Positions 17,199-25,556 of a DNA stretch of 64,000 nucleotides are shown here, in pieces. The translations under genes were made by a program, and so were the position numbers. The notes under the pieces were generated by a model. The model was not told the origin of the DNA. It did not search any database and saw only the letters and a list, made by a program, of their open reading frames with translations. Position 1 is the first letter of the stretch, and each line of letters opens with the position of its first letter. The stretch comes from Halocatena salina (GTDB lineage Archaea > Halobacteriota > Halobacteria > Halobacteriales > Haloarculaceae): the NCBI RefSeq assembly GCF_023115355.1, contig NZ_CP096019.1, positions 1,550,001 through 1,614,000 of the forward strand. Direction: 5' to 3'.

Positions 17199-17735
17199 CA
17201 ACGTACGTTCGGTCTGAGTATCAGGTAACCCCGGTTCCTCCCGATCGACTCGGTGTTCGACGACGAACGGGGACGTTCCGCCGTTATTGTTCGCTATCTC
17301 GGGCTGTTCCCCGACGCGCTCGGAGTGGTTCTGATAGGCCGATGTGGTCGCTACTGTGATGAAATACGCCCCCATATCGTTGCTCGTGGGTGTTTCGTAC
17401 CCGAGCTCTTTAGCGATCTGACTCCACCAGATATCGATCACGATGTAGTGTGATTCTTCTTCGTCTTCGTACACGAGACGGGCCATATCGTTGGCGATCA
17501 GTCCGTCGAGGTTCGCCAAGAGTTCCTCGTCGTCGCGTAACAGCTGTTGGACGTCCTCGTTCGTGAAGTCGAACCCCAGTTCGTTGTTGTCCACCTCCGT
17601 TTCGTGGGTCGCACCACGAGACACGAACGAGACACCGTACCGTCCCACTACGATCGCTAGTCCAGCGACGAGCACGAGTCCGAGTATCCCGCTGATGGTT
17701 CCTACCTGAAGTAAGACACCGTCCCGCCCTATCAT
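17187..17735 (-). CDS. Membrane-anchored hypothetical protein
   Basis: A 182-residue protein with one N-terminal membrane helix (about residues 12-30: ISGILGLVLVAGLAIVVG) and a soluble, acidic remainder. The soluble part contains ELGFDFTNEDVQQLLRDDEE, then DIWWSQIAKELGYETP and a strand YFITVATTSAY. The tail is rich in Glu, Asn and Pro. No catalytic signature was recognised. It is transcribed on the minus strand, opposite to the proteasome operon, which begins about 180 bases away across an AT-rich divergent promoter region (17740-17830). Function unknown. Confidence 0.75.
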   Translation of the reverse strand: MIGRDGVLLQVGTISGILGLVLVAGLAIVVGRYGVSFVSRGATHETEVDNNELGFDFTNEDVQQLLRDDEELLANLDGLIANDMARLVYEDEEESHYIVIDIWWSQIAKELGYETPTSNDMGAYFITVATTSAYQNHSERVGEQPEIANNNGGTSPFVVEHRVDREEPGLPDTQTERTLVNE

Positions 17736-17915
17736 TGATTCGTATTTTACTGCAGTTGGTTTCCATATATATACGTTATTATCTCACCGATATTCATAGT
17801 TACAAACGGAATATGCTCTATTCCATTCTCCTCTCTGATGATCGAGAGGCGTGTGGCATCACGGCTAAGGAATGTTTTAGCGAGCGCTTATTCGGCCCGA
17901 GTTCCAATTCCCCGT

Positions 17916-18539
17916 ATGGAAACAGAAACAGGACAGGATATGACCGTTCAGAAAACGGGAACGACGACGGTCGGTCTCGTCACCACCGAGGGGGTGGTGC
18001 TCGCGGCCGATCGCAGGGCCAGTCTTGGTGGCCAGTTCGTCTCGAACAAACAGTCGGTCAAGATCGAACGGATTCATCCGACCGCGGCGGTGACGTTGTC
18101 CGGTTCTGTCGGTGCTGGACAGGCGTTCATCCGACAGCTCCGGAGCACAGCGAATCTGTACGAAGCGCGCCGCGGTGAGTCGATGAGCATGGACGCACTC
18201 GCTCGAACGGCCGGTCGACTCCTCAGGGGCACGCGATCGATGCCGCTGTTAGGTGGTGTCGACGAGGATGGTCCGCGCGTGTTCCAGATCGATCCAGCGG
18301 GTGGCGTTCTCGAGGACACGTACACCGCGAGCGGCAGCGGTACCCAACTCGCAACGGGCGCACTCGAACGGCTGTACGAGGAGGAACTCACCCTCTCAGA
18401 AGGTGTGTCGGTCGCCACGCAAGCGGTCGAGAGCGCGATCGAGCGCGATACCGCAAGCGGTAATGGTATCACAGTTGCGCGTATTACTTCCGAGGACGTG
18501 ATGATCGATATAGACAGTACCAGCGAGGAGGTGCACTGA
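17916..18539 (+). CDS. psmB: 20S proteasome beta subunit (short propeptide)
   Basis: The beta subunit is the proteolytic component of the 20S core. After a propeptide of only about 15 residues (METETGQDMTVQKTG, or 7 if the ATG at 17940 is used) comes the mature N-terminus TTTVGLV, with the nucleophilic Thr1. The Asp of VVLAADRRAS (position 17), a Lys near position 33 and SGSGTQLATGA (Ser129 region) complete the active site. Main haloarchaeal PsmB proteins usually have a propeptide of about 45-50 residues, so this is likely a paralogue. It overlaps the alpha gene by one base (TGATG), so both are made from one mRNA. A TATA-like CTTATTC lies about 28 bases upstream. Confidence 0.92.
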   Translation: METETGQDMTVQKTGTTTVGLVTTEGVVLAADRRASLGGQFVSNKQSVKIERIHPTAAVTLSGSVGAGQAFIRQLRSTANLYEARRGESMSMDALARTAGRLLRGTRSMPLLGGVDEDGPRVFQIDPAGGVLEDTYTASGSGTQLATGALERLYEEELTLSEGVSVATQAVESAIERDTASGNGITVARITSEDVMIDIDSTSEEVH

Positions 18540-19237
18540 TGCGGGGACAAGACGACCGTCAGGCGTACGATCGTGGGACGAGTCTGTTCTCCCCCGATGG
18601 TCGGCTGTATCAAGTCGAGTACGCACGCGAGGCGGTCAAACGCGGTGGTGCGAGCGTCGGTGTGCGAGCGACCGACGGTGTCGTGCTCGTCGCGGAACGA
18701 CGAATCCGATCGTCGTTGCTCGAAGCCCGAAGCATCGAGAAACTGCATCAGATCGACGAGCACAACGGCGTCGCCAGCGCCGGTCATGTCGCCGATGCAC
18801 GGCAACTCGTCGAAGAGGCGCGTCAGACCGCTCAGATCGAACAGCTCAGTTACGATCAGCCGATTACCCCCGAACAGCTCACGGGCGAGGTAAGCGAGCA
18901 CGTCCAAGAGTACACACAAGCGGGTCACACCCGCCCGTTCGGTGCAGCGCTTCTCGTCGGCGGCTACGTCGATGGAACGCCCCAACTGTTCGAAACTGAT
19001 CCGTCTGGCACGTCCTACGAGTGGCAAGCGACCGCGATCGGTGGCAACAGTGACGAGATCGAGGAGACGCTCGAATCGGAGTACGATCCCGAGATTTCGC
19101 TCGATGCGGCGTCGTCACTGGCCGTTTCGGTGCTCACCGAGGAGGAAGAAGACGATCCCGAAACCGTCGCTGTCGCCGTTATCGACGACGACGGCTACCG
19201 AACGCTTGATCGAGAGGAAATCGAAGATCTCCTGTGA
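18539..19237 (+). CDS. psmA: 20S proteasome alpha subunit
   Basis: Alpha subunits form the outer rings and gate of the 20S core. The N-terminal gate signature is clear: AYDRGTSLFSPDGRLYQVEY, followed by AREAVKRGG. The rest has the usual Ntn fold (VGVRATDGVVLVAERR, PFGAALLVGGYVDG) without an N-terminal Thr, as expected. The tail is acidic (EEEEDDPETV, then a C-terminal EEIEDLL). At 232 residues it is slightly shorter than typical PsmA. It is the second gene of the beta-alpha pair. The adjacency itself is unusual, because major proteasome genes in haloarchaea are commonly unlinked. Confidence 0.92.
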   Translation: MRGQDDRQAYDRGTSLFSPDGRLYQVEYAREAVKRGGASVGVRATDGVVLVAERRIRSSLLEARSIEKLHQIDEHNGVASAGHVADARQLVEEARQTAQIEQLSYDQPITPEQLTGEVSEHVQEYTQAGHTRPFGAALLVGGYVDGTPQLFETDPSGTSYEWQATAIGGNSDEIEETLESEYDPEISLDAASSLAVSVLTEEEEDDPETVAVAVIDDDGYRTLDREEIEDLL

Positions 19238-19248
19238 GGGAAGCGAGA

Positions 19249-20112
19249 TCACCGCTCGAACACCGAAACGACTGTTCCATCCCGTCCGACGAGCAGTTCT
19301 AACTCCTCCTCGTCGATTTCAGCCGAAACGCTCACACACCACGGATCGTCCGACAGAACTGTCTCTCGCCACTCCTGACCGACGTTCCAGATCGGACGGT
19401 CGCGGACATCCTCACCATGGGTGTGATAAAAGGAAACGACTGCGGGATGATCGAGCACGGCCAGCGTTACCGGACAGTCCAGCGTGTACCCACACCCCGC
19501 ACAGTCGAGGTGGAGCTGTGCTCGGTCCGGCTCGGTGGTCTCGGGATCGACGTCGACGTCCGCGTATCCGACCCGAGCGTTCGTTTTGCCACCACACTCC
19601 GGACAGCTTCCGGCACTCATCAGGGAAACACGATGACGGTAGAGCCGATCTAGCGCGTCCGGAAACACCTCGTCAGGGTGAGTTCGGTGGCCACTCGGCG
19701 GGAACGGCAGCCGGAGTACTTTCCGTTCACACGATTGACAGTGCATCGTGACGGTGTTGTCACTCGCGGTGGCGACGAGCGCGTGATCCGCACAGAACGG
19801 ACAGGGATCTTCGATTTCGATCGGATCGCGGTCGACGCTTTCGGTGTACATCCCCGATTCGATCGCGCGGGCGATCCGGATTCCTGCGTCGGTGAGTGTA
19901 TAGCCAGCCTCGGTCTCACGGAGGTAGTGATCCGTGAGCTGCCGGAGGTGGTAGGCGAATCCCGCCGTGGTGTCAGCGCCGCTTGCCTCGGATAGCTCCG
20001 AAAACGATAGCGTCACCGGTCCGTCCGCCTCCAACAACGCCGTGAGTACCCGCGTCCGGATCTCGTTCCCGAGAGATTGGAACGCTTCGCTCGGGAGGGC
20101 TGTGTCGGCCAT
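19249..20112 (-). CDS. Winged-helix transcription regulator with zinc-ribbon domains
   Basis: The ATG at 20112 (MADTALPSEAFQSL) gives 287 residues. The N-terminal 90 residues are an ArsR-type winged helix: SLGNEIRTRVLTALL, then FSELSEASGADTTAGFAYHL as recognition region and a wing. Next come two Cys sets: CPFCADHALV with CQSCERKV, and CPECGGKT with CAGCGYTLDC, which look like two zinc ribbons. The C-terminal part is an alpha/beta sensor-like domain ending LLVGRDGTVVSVFER. Proteins with this architecture are common haloarchaeal regulators; the ligand is unknown. It is convergent with the proteasome operon (11 bases apart). Confidence 0.85.
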   Translation of the reverse strand: MADTALPSEAFQSLGNEIRTRVLTALLEADGPVTLSFSELSEASGADTTAGFAYHLRQLTDHYLRETEAGYTLTDAGIRIARAIESGMYTESVDRDPIEIEDPCPFCADHALVATASDNTVTMHCQSCERKVLRLPFPPSGHRTHPDEVFPDALDRLYRHRVSLMSAGSCPECGGKTNARVGYADVDVDPETTEPDRAQLHLDCAGCGYTLDCPVTLAVLDHPAVVSFYHTHGEDVRDRPIWNVGQEWRETVLSDDPWCVSVSAEIDEEELELLVGRDGTVVSVFER

Positions 20113-20317
20113 ACCACCCTTACGACGCTGGCAGGAATTAAGTCCGCTTTTTTGCATCAGTAGTCATACTTACCATTCGTTCTGCTTGGAGGGCGGTGTA
20201 GTCGCTTCCGGGCCCCACCGTACAGTTGGAGATACTCTGCCATGTACTCGTATACAAGCAAAACAAAATTAAAATTTTATGGATATAGTATAGTGTGAAT
20301 TTAATACATTAGTGTGT

Positions 20318-22291
20318 CTATCCCCACCTACTCCGAATAAATGAAAAAATCTTTTCTTCCCTATGCTCGATATTATTTATAGTGAATTTGTCTTCGTTGA
20401 GGTCTCGCAATACCTTTAGTGACGATCTTTTATATATGCTATGATATTTATTTTTATATGGCTGGTTATTTTTTTCATTATTTTCTTCTGAACTAAGAAT
20501 GGCTAAATTGCCAATTCTATTCTTATTCTGCTCGTGGTTATCTAACTTGTGGCCTACTTCTGCATTTTTCGGAACCAAATGCTCCACTTGAAAGTTCCGT
20601 CGAAATTCATGGTACGGCGATAGTGATAATCGTCCCGACTTTTGTCTGAGTGACCATTCATATTCATACATAATATATTTTACAACCTCATTATTTCTTA
20701 TGCCACCCCAGCCAGATGTGAATTCTCCGTCTAATATATCCCCCTCCGAGAGATACTCAGAAATAACATCATCAATAGATGCCATTCGTTCTCTTTTTTT
20801 CACAATACGATCAACTGCCTTTGTTATTCCTAATTCTTTAGATTGGTATCCACAATATCTTTGTGAATCTGACTCGAAAATTCTCTCTATATTTCTATCA
20901 CTTATATCTGACCAGTATAAATCATTAGCTATCGATTGCAGCATATTTGAATACCTATTATGGCCATTAGACATTACAAGACTGTACCTGAACACAAGCT
21001 TCTCCAGTTCAGATGTTAAATTGGCGAATTCTTCTGAACCAACACCGAATTTTTCGGCTGCTGCTATGAGTAAAGGTGCGACCCCAGTTTGTGCCGGACG
21101 CATGAACAGCAATTGTATTTTTTTAGATGTTTCTCCCAGTCTATTATCTTTCGTATTTGATTTGCTGGAATATTTTTCAGCGAATTTATCTCTGTCGGTC
21201 AGATACGGGTAATGTTTTGAAAAGTTTTCTAATGATTTAACATATGGCTTTATGAATTTTTCAAAGCTATCTCTCTGGACACTTGCGTAGTCGTCTAGAT
21301 CAGAGAGTCTTCTATGTATCTTTATTGGTCCTTTACGTTTTGAGCGCGTATCTGATCGCTCACTTGTGAATACTGCCCAATGCAGCCTCACAAGCTTATC
21401 AATATCGGCATCAGAAAAACCATCATGTATTGTAATATTCCTTATAATATTATTAAATATGGTATATATGCGTTTGGACTTGATATCGTGGGACTGGGAT
21501 GCGCAGTAGACAAGATGACTACGAACCTTGTCATGTAGGTTTAGCCCTCTCCCTCTATTGTTTATCACTTTAAACATTCTAGCTGCTTCATCCACGTCTT
21601 CTACCACTTTTACATTCACTTCAAACCTATTTGTCATTATACCTATAATTTTCTTGAGGAATTTGTAATAGGATGCAGGATTTTCACCCCCGTTACATTT
21701 TTCGTTTTTCCACTCAGAAATCTTTGAAATAGTTGACTTCTTTGTATTGAGTATCCTTCTCTCTGTCTCTACCAAGTCAGAATTCTGAGATACCTCATTA
21801 ATTTTCTGACCATCTATAATAGTTTTCTTGTATACATCTTCAGCTAATCCTCCGAGTCTGAGTCTCGGTATATTTTCATATTCCACATAACTATTCCGGA
21901 TATCGTCACTGCGCTCATTAATATCTGATATCATATTATCACTAATATCGTCCGATACGATACTTTTCATCTCCTCTATAATAGTTGAGATAACGATGGT
22001 AATCGTCGCAAGCCTCTGTTGACCATCAACTATTGCAAATTTAGTATAATCTTCAAAATCCGTAGGTTCGACTGATTCACGCTCTTCTAGTACAACTGTA
22101 CCAAAATAATGACTAACCTTCTCTCCATCTCCATTATTCTGGTTTTGTTTATATATGAATTCAATGTCTTCAAGAAGATCGTTAACATGCGATGTCTCCC
22201 ATGCGTAGTCTCTCTGATAATCTGGGATAATAAAGTACGATTGACTAAAAACAGACGAAAGAGAGAAATTATCATCGGGATTTCCGTCCAT
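20318..22291 (-). CDS. GmrSD-type restriction enzyme (DUF262 + DUF1524 HNH)
   Basis: This single 657-residue protein joins the two halves of a GmrSD-like type IV restriction enzyme. The DUF262 half has FIIPDYQRDYAWE (residues 20-32), the nucleotide-related IVDGQQRLATITI (87-99) and NNRGRGLNLHDKVR. The DUF1524 half, from about residue 567, has FQVEHLVPKNAEVG and RIGNLAILSSEENNEKNN, the His/Asn pattern of the HNH nuclease. By family knowledge such proteins use NTP to cut phage DNA with modified (often glucosylated) cytosine. The gene is extremely AT-rich (AAA, ATA, AAT and TAT codons), so it is a clear horizontal acquisition. A TATA box (AATAAAAAGT on the minus strand) lies 21-29 bases upstream. 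Confidence 0.88.
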   Translation of the reverse strand: MDGNPDDNFSLSSVFSQSYFIIPDYQRDYAWETSHVNDLLEDIEFIYKQNQNNGDGEKVSHYFGTVVLEERESVEPTDFEDYTKFAIVDGQQRLATITIVISTIIEEMKSIVSDDISDNMISDINERSDDIRNSYVEYENIPRLRLGGLAEDVYKKTIIDGQKINEVSQNSDLVETERRILNTKKSTISKISEWKNEKCNGGENPASYYKFLKKIIGIMTNRFEVNVKVVEDVDEAARMFKVINNRGRGLNLHDKVRSHLVYCASQSHDIKSKRIYTIFNNIIRNITIHDGFSDADIDKLVRLHWAVFTSERSDTRSKRKGPIKIHRRLSDLDDYASVQRDSFEKFIKPYVKSLENFSKHYPYLTDRDKFAEKYSSKSNTKDNRLGETSKKIQLLFMRPAQTGVAPLLIAAAEKFGVGSEEFANLTSELEKLVFRYSLVMSNGHNRYSNMLQSIANDLYWSDISDRNIERIFESDSQRYCGYQSKELGITKAVDRIVKKRERMASIDDVISEYLSEGDILDGEFTSGWGGIRNNEVVKYIMYEYEWSLRQKSGRLSLSPYHEFRRNFQVEHLVPKNAEVGHKLDNHEQNKNRIGNLAILSSEENNEKNNQPYKNKYHSIYKRSSLKVLRDLNEDKFTINNIEHREEKIFSFIRSRWG

Positions 22292-22311
22292 AGACTCGAC
22301 TAGCTACTTAA

Positions 22312-22320
22312 CTTTTTATT
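22312..22320 (-). promoter_or_regulatory. TATA box of the GmrSD-type gene
   Basis: On the minus strand AATAAAAAG lies 21-29 bases before the ATG at 22291, the spacing that gives a leaderless mRNA in haloarchaea. Confidence 0.5.
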
Positions 22321-22547
22321 TCTTTCTATATCATTACCATATCCCATCTTATATCTATAGTATTATATTCCATTATTACATTACTATTTTATATTTTCCG
22401 TCATCTATAATGTGTTTCATTGATATTATGAATTGTAGTATACGCTGTGAGTGGATGTATGAGAACGCCAGCATGGAGCACACACGTGTTCATGTCCCCA
22501 ACCATCCAGATGGCTGCGGGCAGCCCATACCAATCGAGCGATTATGC

Positions 22548-23138
22548 TCAGTCCGAGCGATCGTACTCGATCCTCGTTGCCACTCTGTCGGCGGTTCCCT
22601 CGTCCGCGATCCGTTCGACCAGCTGCAAGGAGAGATCAAGCCCCGACGTGACGCCGCCACAGGTGAGCACCGATCCATCGTCGACCACGCGTTCCGTTCG
22701 GCTCTCGACGGATTCGAACGATTCGTCTAGCTCGTCGATCGCTCCCGCGTGGGTGGTCGCGGGCCGACCATCGAGTACGCCTGCGTGGGCCAGAATCATG
22801 CTCCCAGTACAAACCGACGCCACTGTCGTCCCCGCAGCGTGCAATTCGGCGACCACCTCCGGAAGCTCGCCGCGAGCGACCTGCTCGCGCACACCACCTC
22901 GGTCGTCGTTCCAACCCCCACCCGGAATGAGCAACAGGTCTGGCTTCCCGAGTGTCCTATCTGGTTCGACACGCAACCCGTGATTGGCTGTCACCGTCTC
23001 CGTGTTCGCCAGCGTGACGAGTTCCACTGTCAGCGCCGCGCCCAGTCGGGCTGCGGTGTCGAACACCTCGTAGGGACCGATCGCATCCAACTCGTCGAAG
23101 CCATCGAAGAGAACGATTTGAATCCTCGTCTCACTCAC
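22548..23138 (-). CDS. DJ-1/PfpI family protein
   Basis: A 196-residue class I glutamine-amidotransferase-like protein of the DJ-1/PfpI superfamily. The N-terminal strand-turn (IQIVLFDGFDELDAIGPYEV) supplies the conserved acidic region near the active site. The nucleophile elbow is VASVCTGSMILAHAG with the Cys near residue 111, followed by PATTHAGAID, whose His is the usual partner. This variant with DELD and GPYEVF is closest to the isocyanide-hydratase/GATase-like transcription-factor subgroup, but with no DNA-binding domain. Likely roles are glyoxalase-type detoxification or small-molecule hydrolysis; the substrate is unknown. It is the first normal-GC gene after the AT-rich block. Confidence 0.88.
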   Translation of the reverse strand: MSETRIQIVLFDGFDELDAIGPYEVFDTAARLGAALTVELVTLANTETVTANHGLRVEPDRTLGKPDLLLIPGGGWNDDRGGVREQVARGELPEVVAELHAAGTTVASVCTGSMILAHAGVLDGRPATTHAGAIDELDESFESVESRTERVVDDGSVLTCGGVTSGLDLSLQLVERIADEGTADRVATRIEYDRSD

Positions 23139-23320
23139 ATTCGTCGGTCAGTCGGTGGCTCGAAATAATTTTGGATCTCCGTGAAATCTGATGGCTGTCG
23201 ATCGATCTCCAACGCCGAATCACCGATGGCCAGCGGATCGACAGTCAGCGTCTCCAGCGTAGCTCTGTGAACTCGAGACACGTCGAACGGAAGTCTCGCC
23301 GTGACGTGGCTGTTTCGAGT

Positions 23321-24481
23321 TCAGAAGGGATGGAACGGGATGCTCTGGTAGGCGTTAGGTGCGCCGATGATCCCGAGGTTCGAGAGGAGCACGAGGAGAA
23401 TGACCGTAATGGTGATGCTAAAGGCGGGCGGATCGAGGTGGGTATCACCCCATGCATAGAACAGCCGTTCCGTGAGTTCACGGAAAAACGCACCGACGAC
23501 GCCGAATACGAGTGCCCAGAACGTCGCGTACACGAGTGGATTCACCGGTGTACTCTGCATATGAAAGAACACGGCGTGGGCTGCGACCGAGGCTGGCAAC
23601 GTGATATGGTGCGTCACAGGCGTTCCCGAACGGTCGGTATTAGGGCGCAGTCCATAGTCATTACAGAGAAAGAGCAACGTCGCCGCAGAAATACCGAACA
23701 TCACCCACGGGCTCTGTGTGATGACAGTGACGTATCCGCTGATGAGACCGAGGAGTCCCCCGATAAAAAGTACCTCTCCCCAGTTGAACTGCCAGGGAAG
23801 GTGTGGCTCTGCTTCATCGATGTCGAACGAGAGCCACGATGTTCCCCCAACGGTCGACCCGACGCGTCTGGCTACCTTCTGACGATCACCGACGAGTGAA
23901 TAGCCGAAGACGGCTCGGTGGACGAACGCCGAGAAAACGACGACCCAAGCGATGTGTGCGAACCCGAGGTTTGCCTGCGTGCCGGTCACGAAGTCCGTTC
24001 CCATCTTCAACAGCTGGCCGCCAGCCCCGAACAGCGCACCAACAGCGAGTATTTTCGGATTGGTCCCCGTCGGAATCAGGATGTTCTTCGCAGGGTGGTA
24101 TCCCCATCCGTCTTGTTCCTGTAGTTCTGGGTGGTATTTTGCCGCGTACGCGTGTGCTGCTGCACCCCCGGCGAACGCTACGTGTGGTCCGAACAACGGA
24201 CCGAACGCCGCGACGTACAGCGATGCTGAGGCACCTTCGAGACCGATCGCTGTGGCGACGGCTCCCGCGATCGTCATGAACCCACAAAAGGCGAATGCCG
24301 GGAGCGCACCGATCGACGCCCCGAAGGCACCACCACCTAGCGCGGCGATCACGGCGATTACGACGATGAGTACGGCGCTGTATCCGCTCTCCGATGGGGG
24401 TGCAAACGGATCGATCGGTGGGGCCTGAAACGGAAGCAGTAGGGTCGGTGGATCCAACGTTCCGATGGCTTCGAGTGGCAT
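23321..24481 (-). CDS. Polytopic membrane protein, haloarchaeal unknown
   Basis: A 386-residue integral membrane protein with about eight or nine hydrophobic helices, beginning with YSAVLIVVIAVIAALGGGAF after a Pro-rich N-terminus. Gly/Ala-rich helices (PLFGPHVAFAGGAAAHAYAA) alternate with short acidic loops (DIDEAEPHLPWQFNWGE). The middle has HPAKNILIPTGTNPKILAVG, which may be a re-entrant loop. I do not recognise a transporter or enzyme signature. It appears to be a conserved haloarchaeal family. It is transcribed alone; the 180 bases downstream before the DJ-1 gene hold nothing obvious. Confidence 0.8.
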   Translation of the reverse strand: MPLEAIGTLDPPTLLLPFQAPPIDPFAPPSESGYSAVLIVVIAVIAALGGGAFGASIGALPAFAFCGFMTIAGAVATAIGLEGASASLYVAAFGPLFGPHVAFAGGAAAHAYAAKYHPELQEQDGWGYHPAKNILIPTGTNPKILAVGALFGAGGQLLKMGTDFVTGTQANLGFAHIAWVVVFSAFVHRAVFGYSLVGDRQKVARRVGSTVGGTSWLSFDIDEAEPHLPWQFNWGEVLFIGGLLGLISGYVTVITQSPWVMFGISAATLLFLCNDYGLRPNTDRSGTPVTHHITLPASVAAHAVFFHMQSTPVNPLVYATFWALVFGVVGAFFRELTERLFYAWGDTHLDPPAFSITITVILLVLLSNLGIIGAPNAYQSIPFHPF

Positions 24482-24889
24482 CTACGGCACCTCCGTCGTC
24501 GATAGGTCGCGTTGTGAACTGTCCAGCTGTCTTCTGTGGCGTCGTGTGGTTTCGATCATACTGGTTGCGTAGTTTCGATCATTCGATTGAAGGTGCGTGT
24601 CCTTCCTTAATGAGCGCCAAAGCGCAAGCAGTGGGATACGGCACCGCTAACGCATACGTACCGCTTTGGCGTCTCTGGAATGTGCTGCGTTAGAATGTTG
24701 AACGAACACGCATTTATTTTTTTGAAGAATCAAACAAATGTTTGATATCGAGGAAATGACGACTCTCTGGGCTTCGATCGTAAGTACAGTTAATAAACGT
24801 CCTTCTGCGCAGCCTCAGGACAAGGATGTCAATTTCGTGTTTGCGTAATACTGCTGTCGGTCAGAACAAGCGGTTGATCGAACGATCGA
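24482..24889. other. Intergenic region with a long-range palindrome
   Basis: No well-supported gene. A 10-bp perfect inverted repeat (CGCCAAAGCG at 24615-24624 and CGCTTTGGCG at 24662-24671) encloses 37 bases and could fold as a stem. A possible 36-codon frame (24738-24848, starting MFDIEEMTTLWAS) sits behind an AT-rich stretch, but evidence for it is weak. Confidence 0.5.
24738..24848 (+). CDS. Possible 36-residue small protein
   Basis: An ATG 20 bases after an AT-rich run (TTATTTTTTTG, about 24715) opens a short frame starting MFDIEEMTTLWAS and ending VNFVFA. It has a haloarchaeal-like acidic start and no membrane helix. There is no overlap or operon context to support it and no family is recognised, so it may be chance. 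Confidence 0.2.
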   Translation: MFDIEEMTTLWASIVSTVNKRPSAQPQDKDVNFVFA

Positions 24890-25183
24890 TCACGCGTAGA
24901 GTTGCTGATCGGGATCTTCGAACTGGAACCGGAGCGTATCGCCCGGCTCAACGCGGCTATCGCTCGACAGTCGCTGTATCGATTCTGAAGATTCACGAAC
25001 AGCGACGGTGTCAGACCGGAGACGGTCGCCTTTGAGCAGCGCTGGCCGTACCTGTGGCCCACACTCCCGTGATAACGCCTCGACCACATCGATGGTCGTC
25101 GCGCGCTCGGAGATGTGGACGCTCGATTCCTCGACGCCAGCGCGCAACGTTAACACACCGTTCAGTTTGACCCGCACACACAT
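24890..25183 (-). CDS. MoaD/ThiS-like beta-grasp protein lacking the C-terminal GG
   Basis: A 97-residue protein with the order of a ubiquitin-like beta-grasp fold. It has a first strand (MCVRVKLNGVLTL), second strand (SSVHISERATTIDVVEAL), the helix, then VRPALLKGDRLRSDTVAVR and the last strand GDTLRFQFEDPDQQLYA. The LLKGDRLR and PGDTLRF pieces are typical of MoaD/SAMP relatives. However, the chain ends in QQLYA and has no terminal Gly-Gly, which is needed for thiocarboxylate formation or protein conjugation. It may therefore be a non-conjugated relative or require processing. It stands alone, with no molybdopterin or thiamine genes nearby. Confidence 0.7.
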   Translation of the reverse strand: MCVRVKLNGVLTLRAGVEESSVHISERATTIDVVEALSRECGPQVRPALLKGDRLRSDTVAVRESSESIQRLSSDSRVEPGDTLRFQFEDPDQQLYA

Positions 25184-25556
25184 ACCATCACCCTCTGCAC
25201 TCCAAGGGGAAATAATTTACTCACAGCTGAAGTAGTCGTTTGAGGTGGCGCAGCTGTCACTCTGCTTCGTGGCGGTCGGGACGCTGTCTCTTAGACAGCT
25301 CTCAGTTATATAAACATATCTTTAGTTATAAAATTTTCTGAGTGGAAATACGAGCGGAGCGATCGGATCATCCCCTCGCGCCGCGCTGCTCGTTCGGAGA
25401 ATAACCTCTGTACTGATCAGTGTGCTCACCCTATAACATAATATCAATAGATTGGTTTGTATCGTTGGTGATGTGTTTGGAACGTAAGTTTGGGTAATGG
25501 GCCACGAACAGGCTGTATACGACCGATTTTTATGGAGAGGCCCGTAATCGGGATAC
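25184..25556. other. Intergenic region before the geranylgeranyl reductase gene
   Basis: No gene is supported here. It contains a perfect 7-bp stem with a 3-base loop (GCTGTCT-CTT-AGACAGC, 25283-25299), an AT-rich tract (25300-25335) and the promoter of the next gene at its right end. Confidence 0.6.
25525..25534 (+). promoter_or_regulatory. TATA box of the geranylgeranyl reductase gene
   Basis: GATTTTTATG lies about 25-32 bases before the ATG at 25557. Transcription would start at or near the start codon, giving a leaderless mRNA. Confidence 0.5.
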
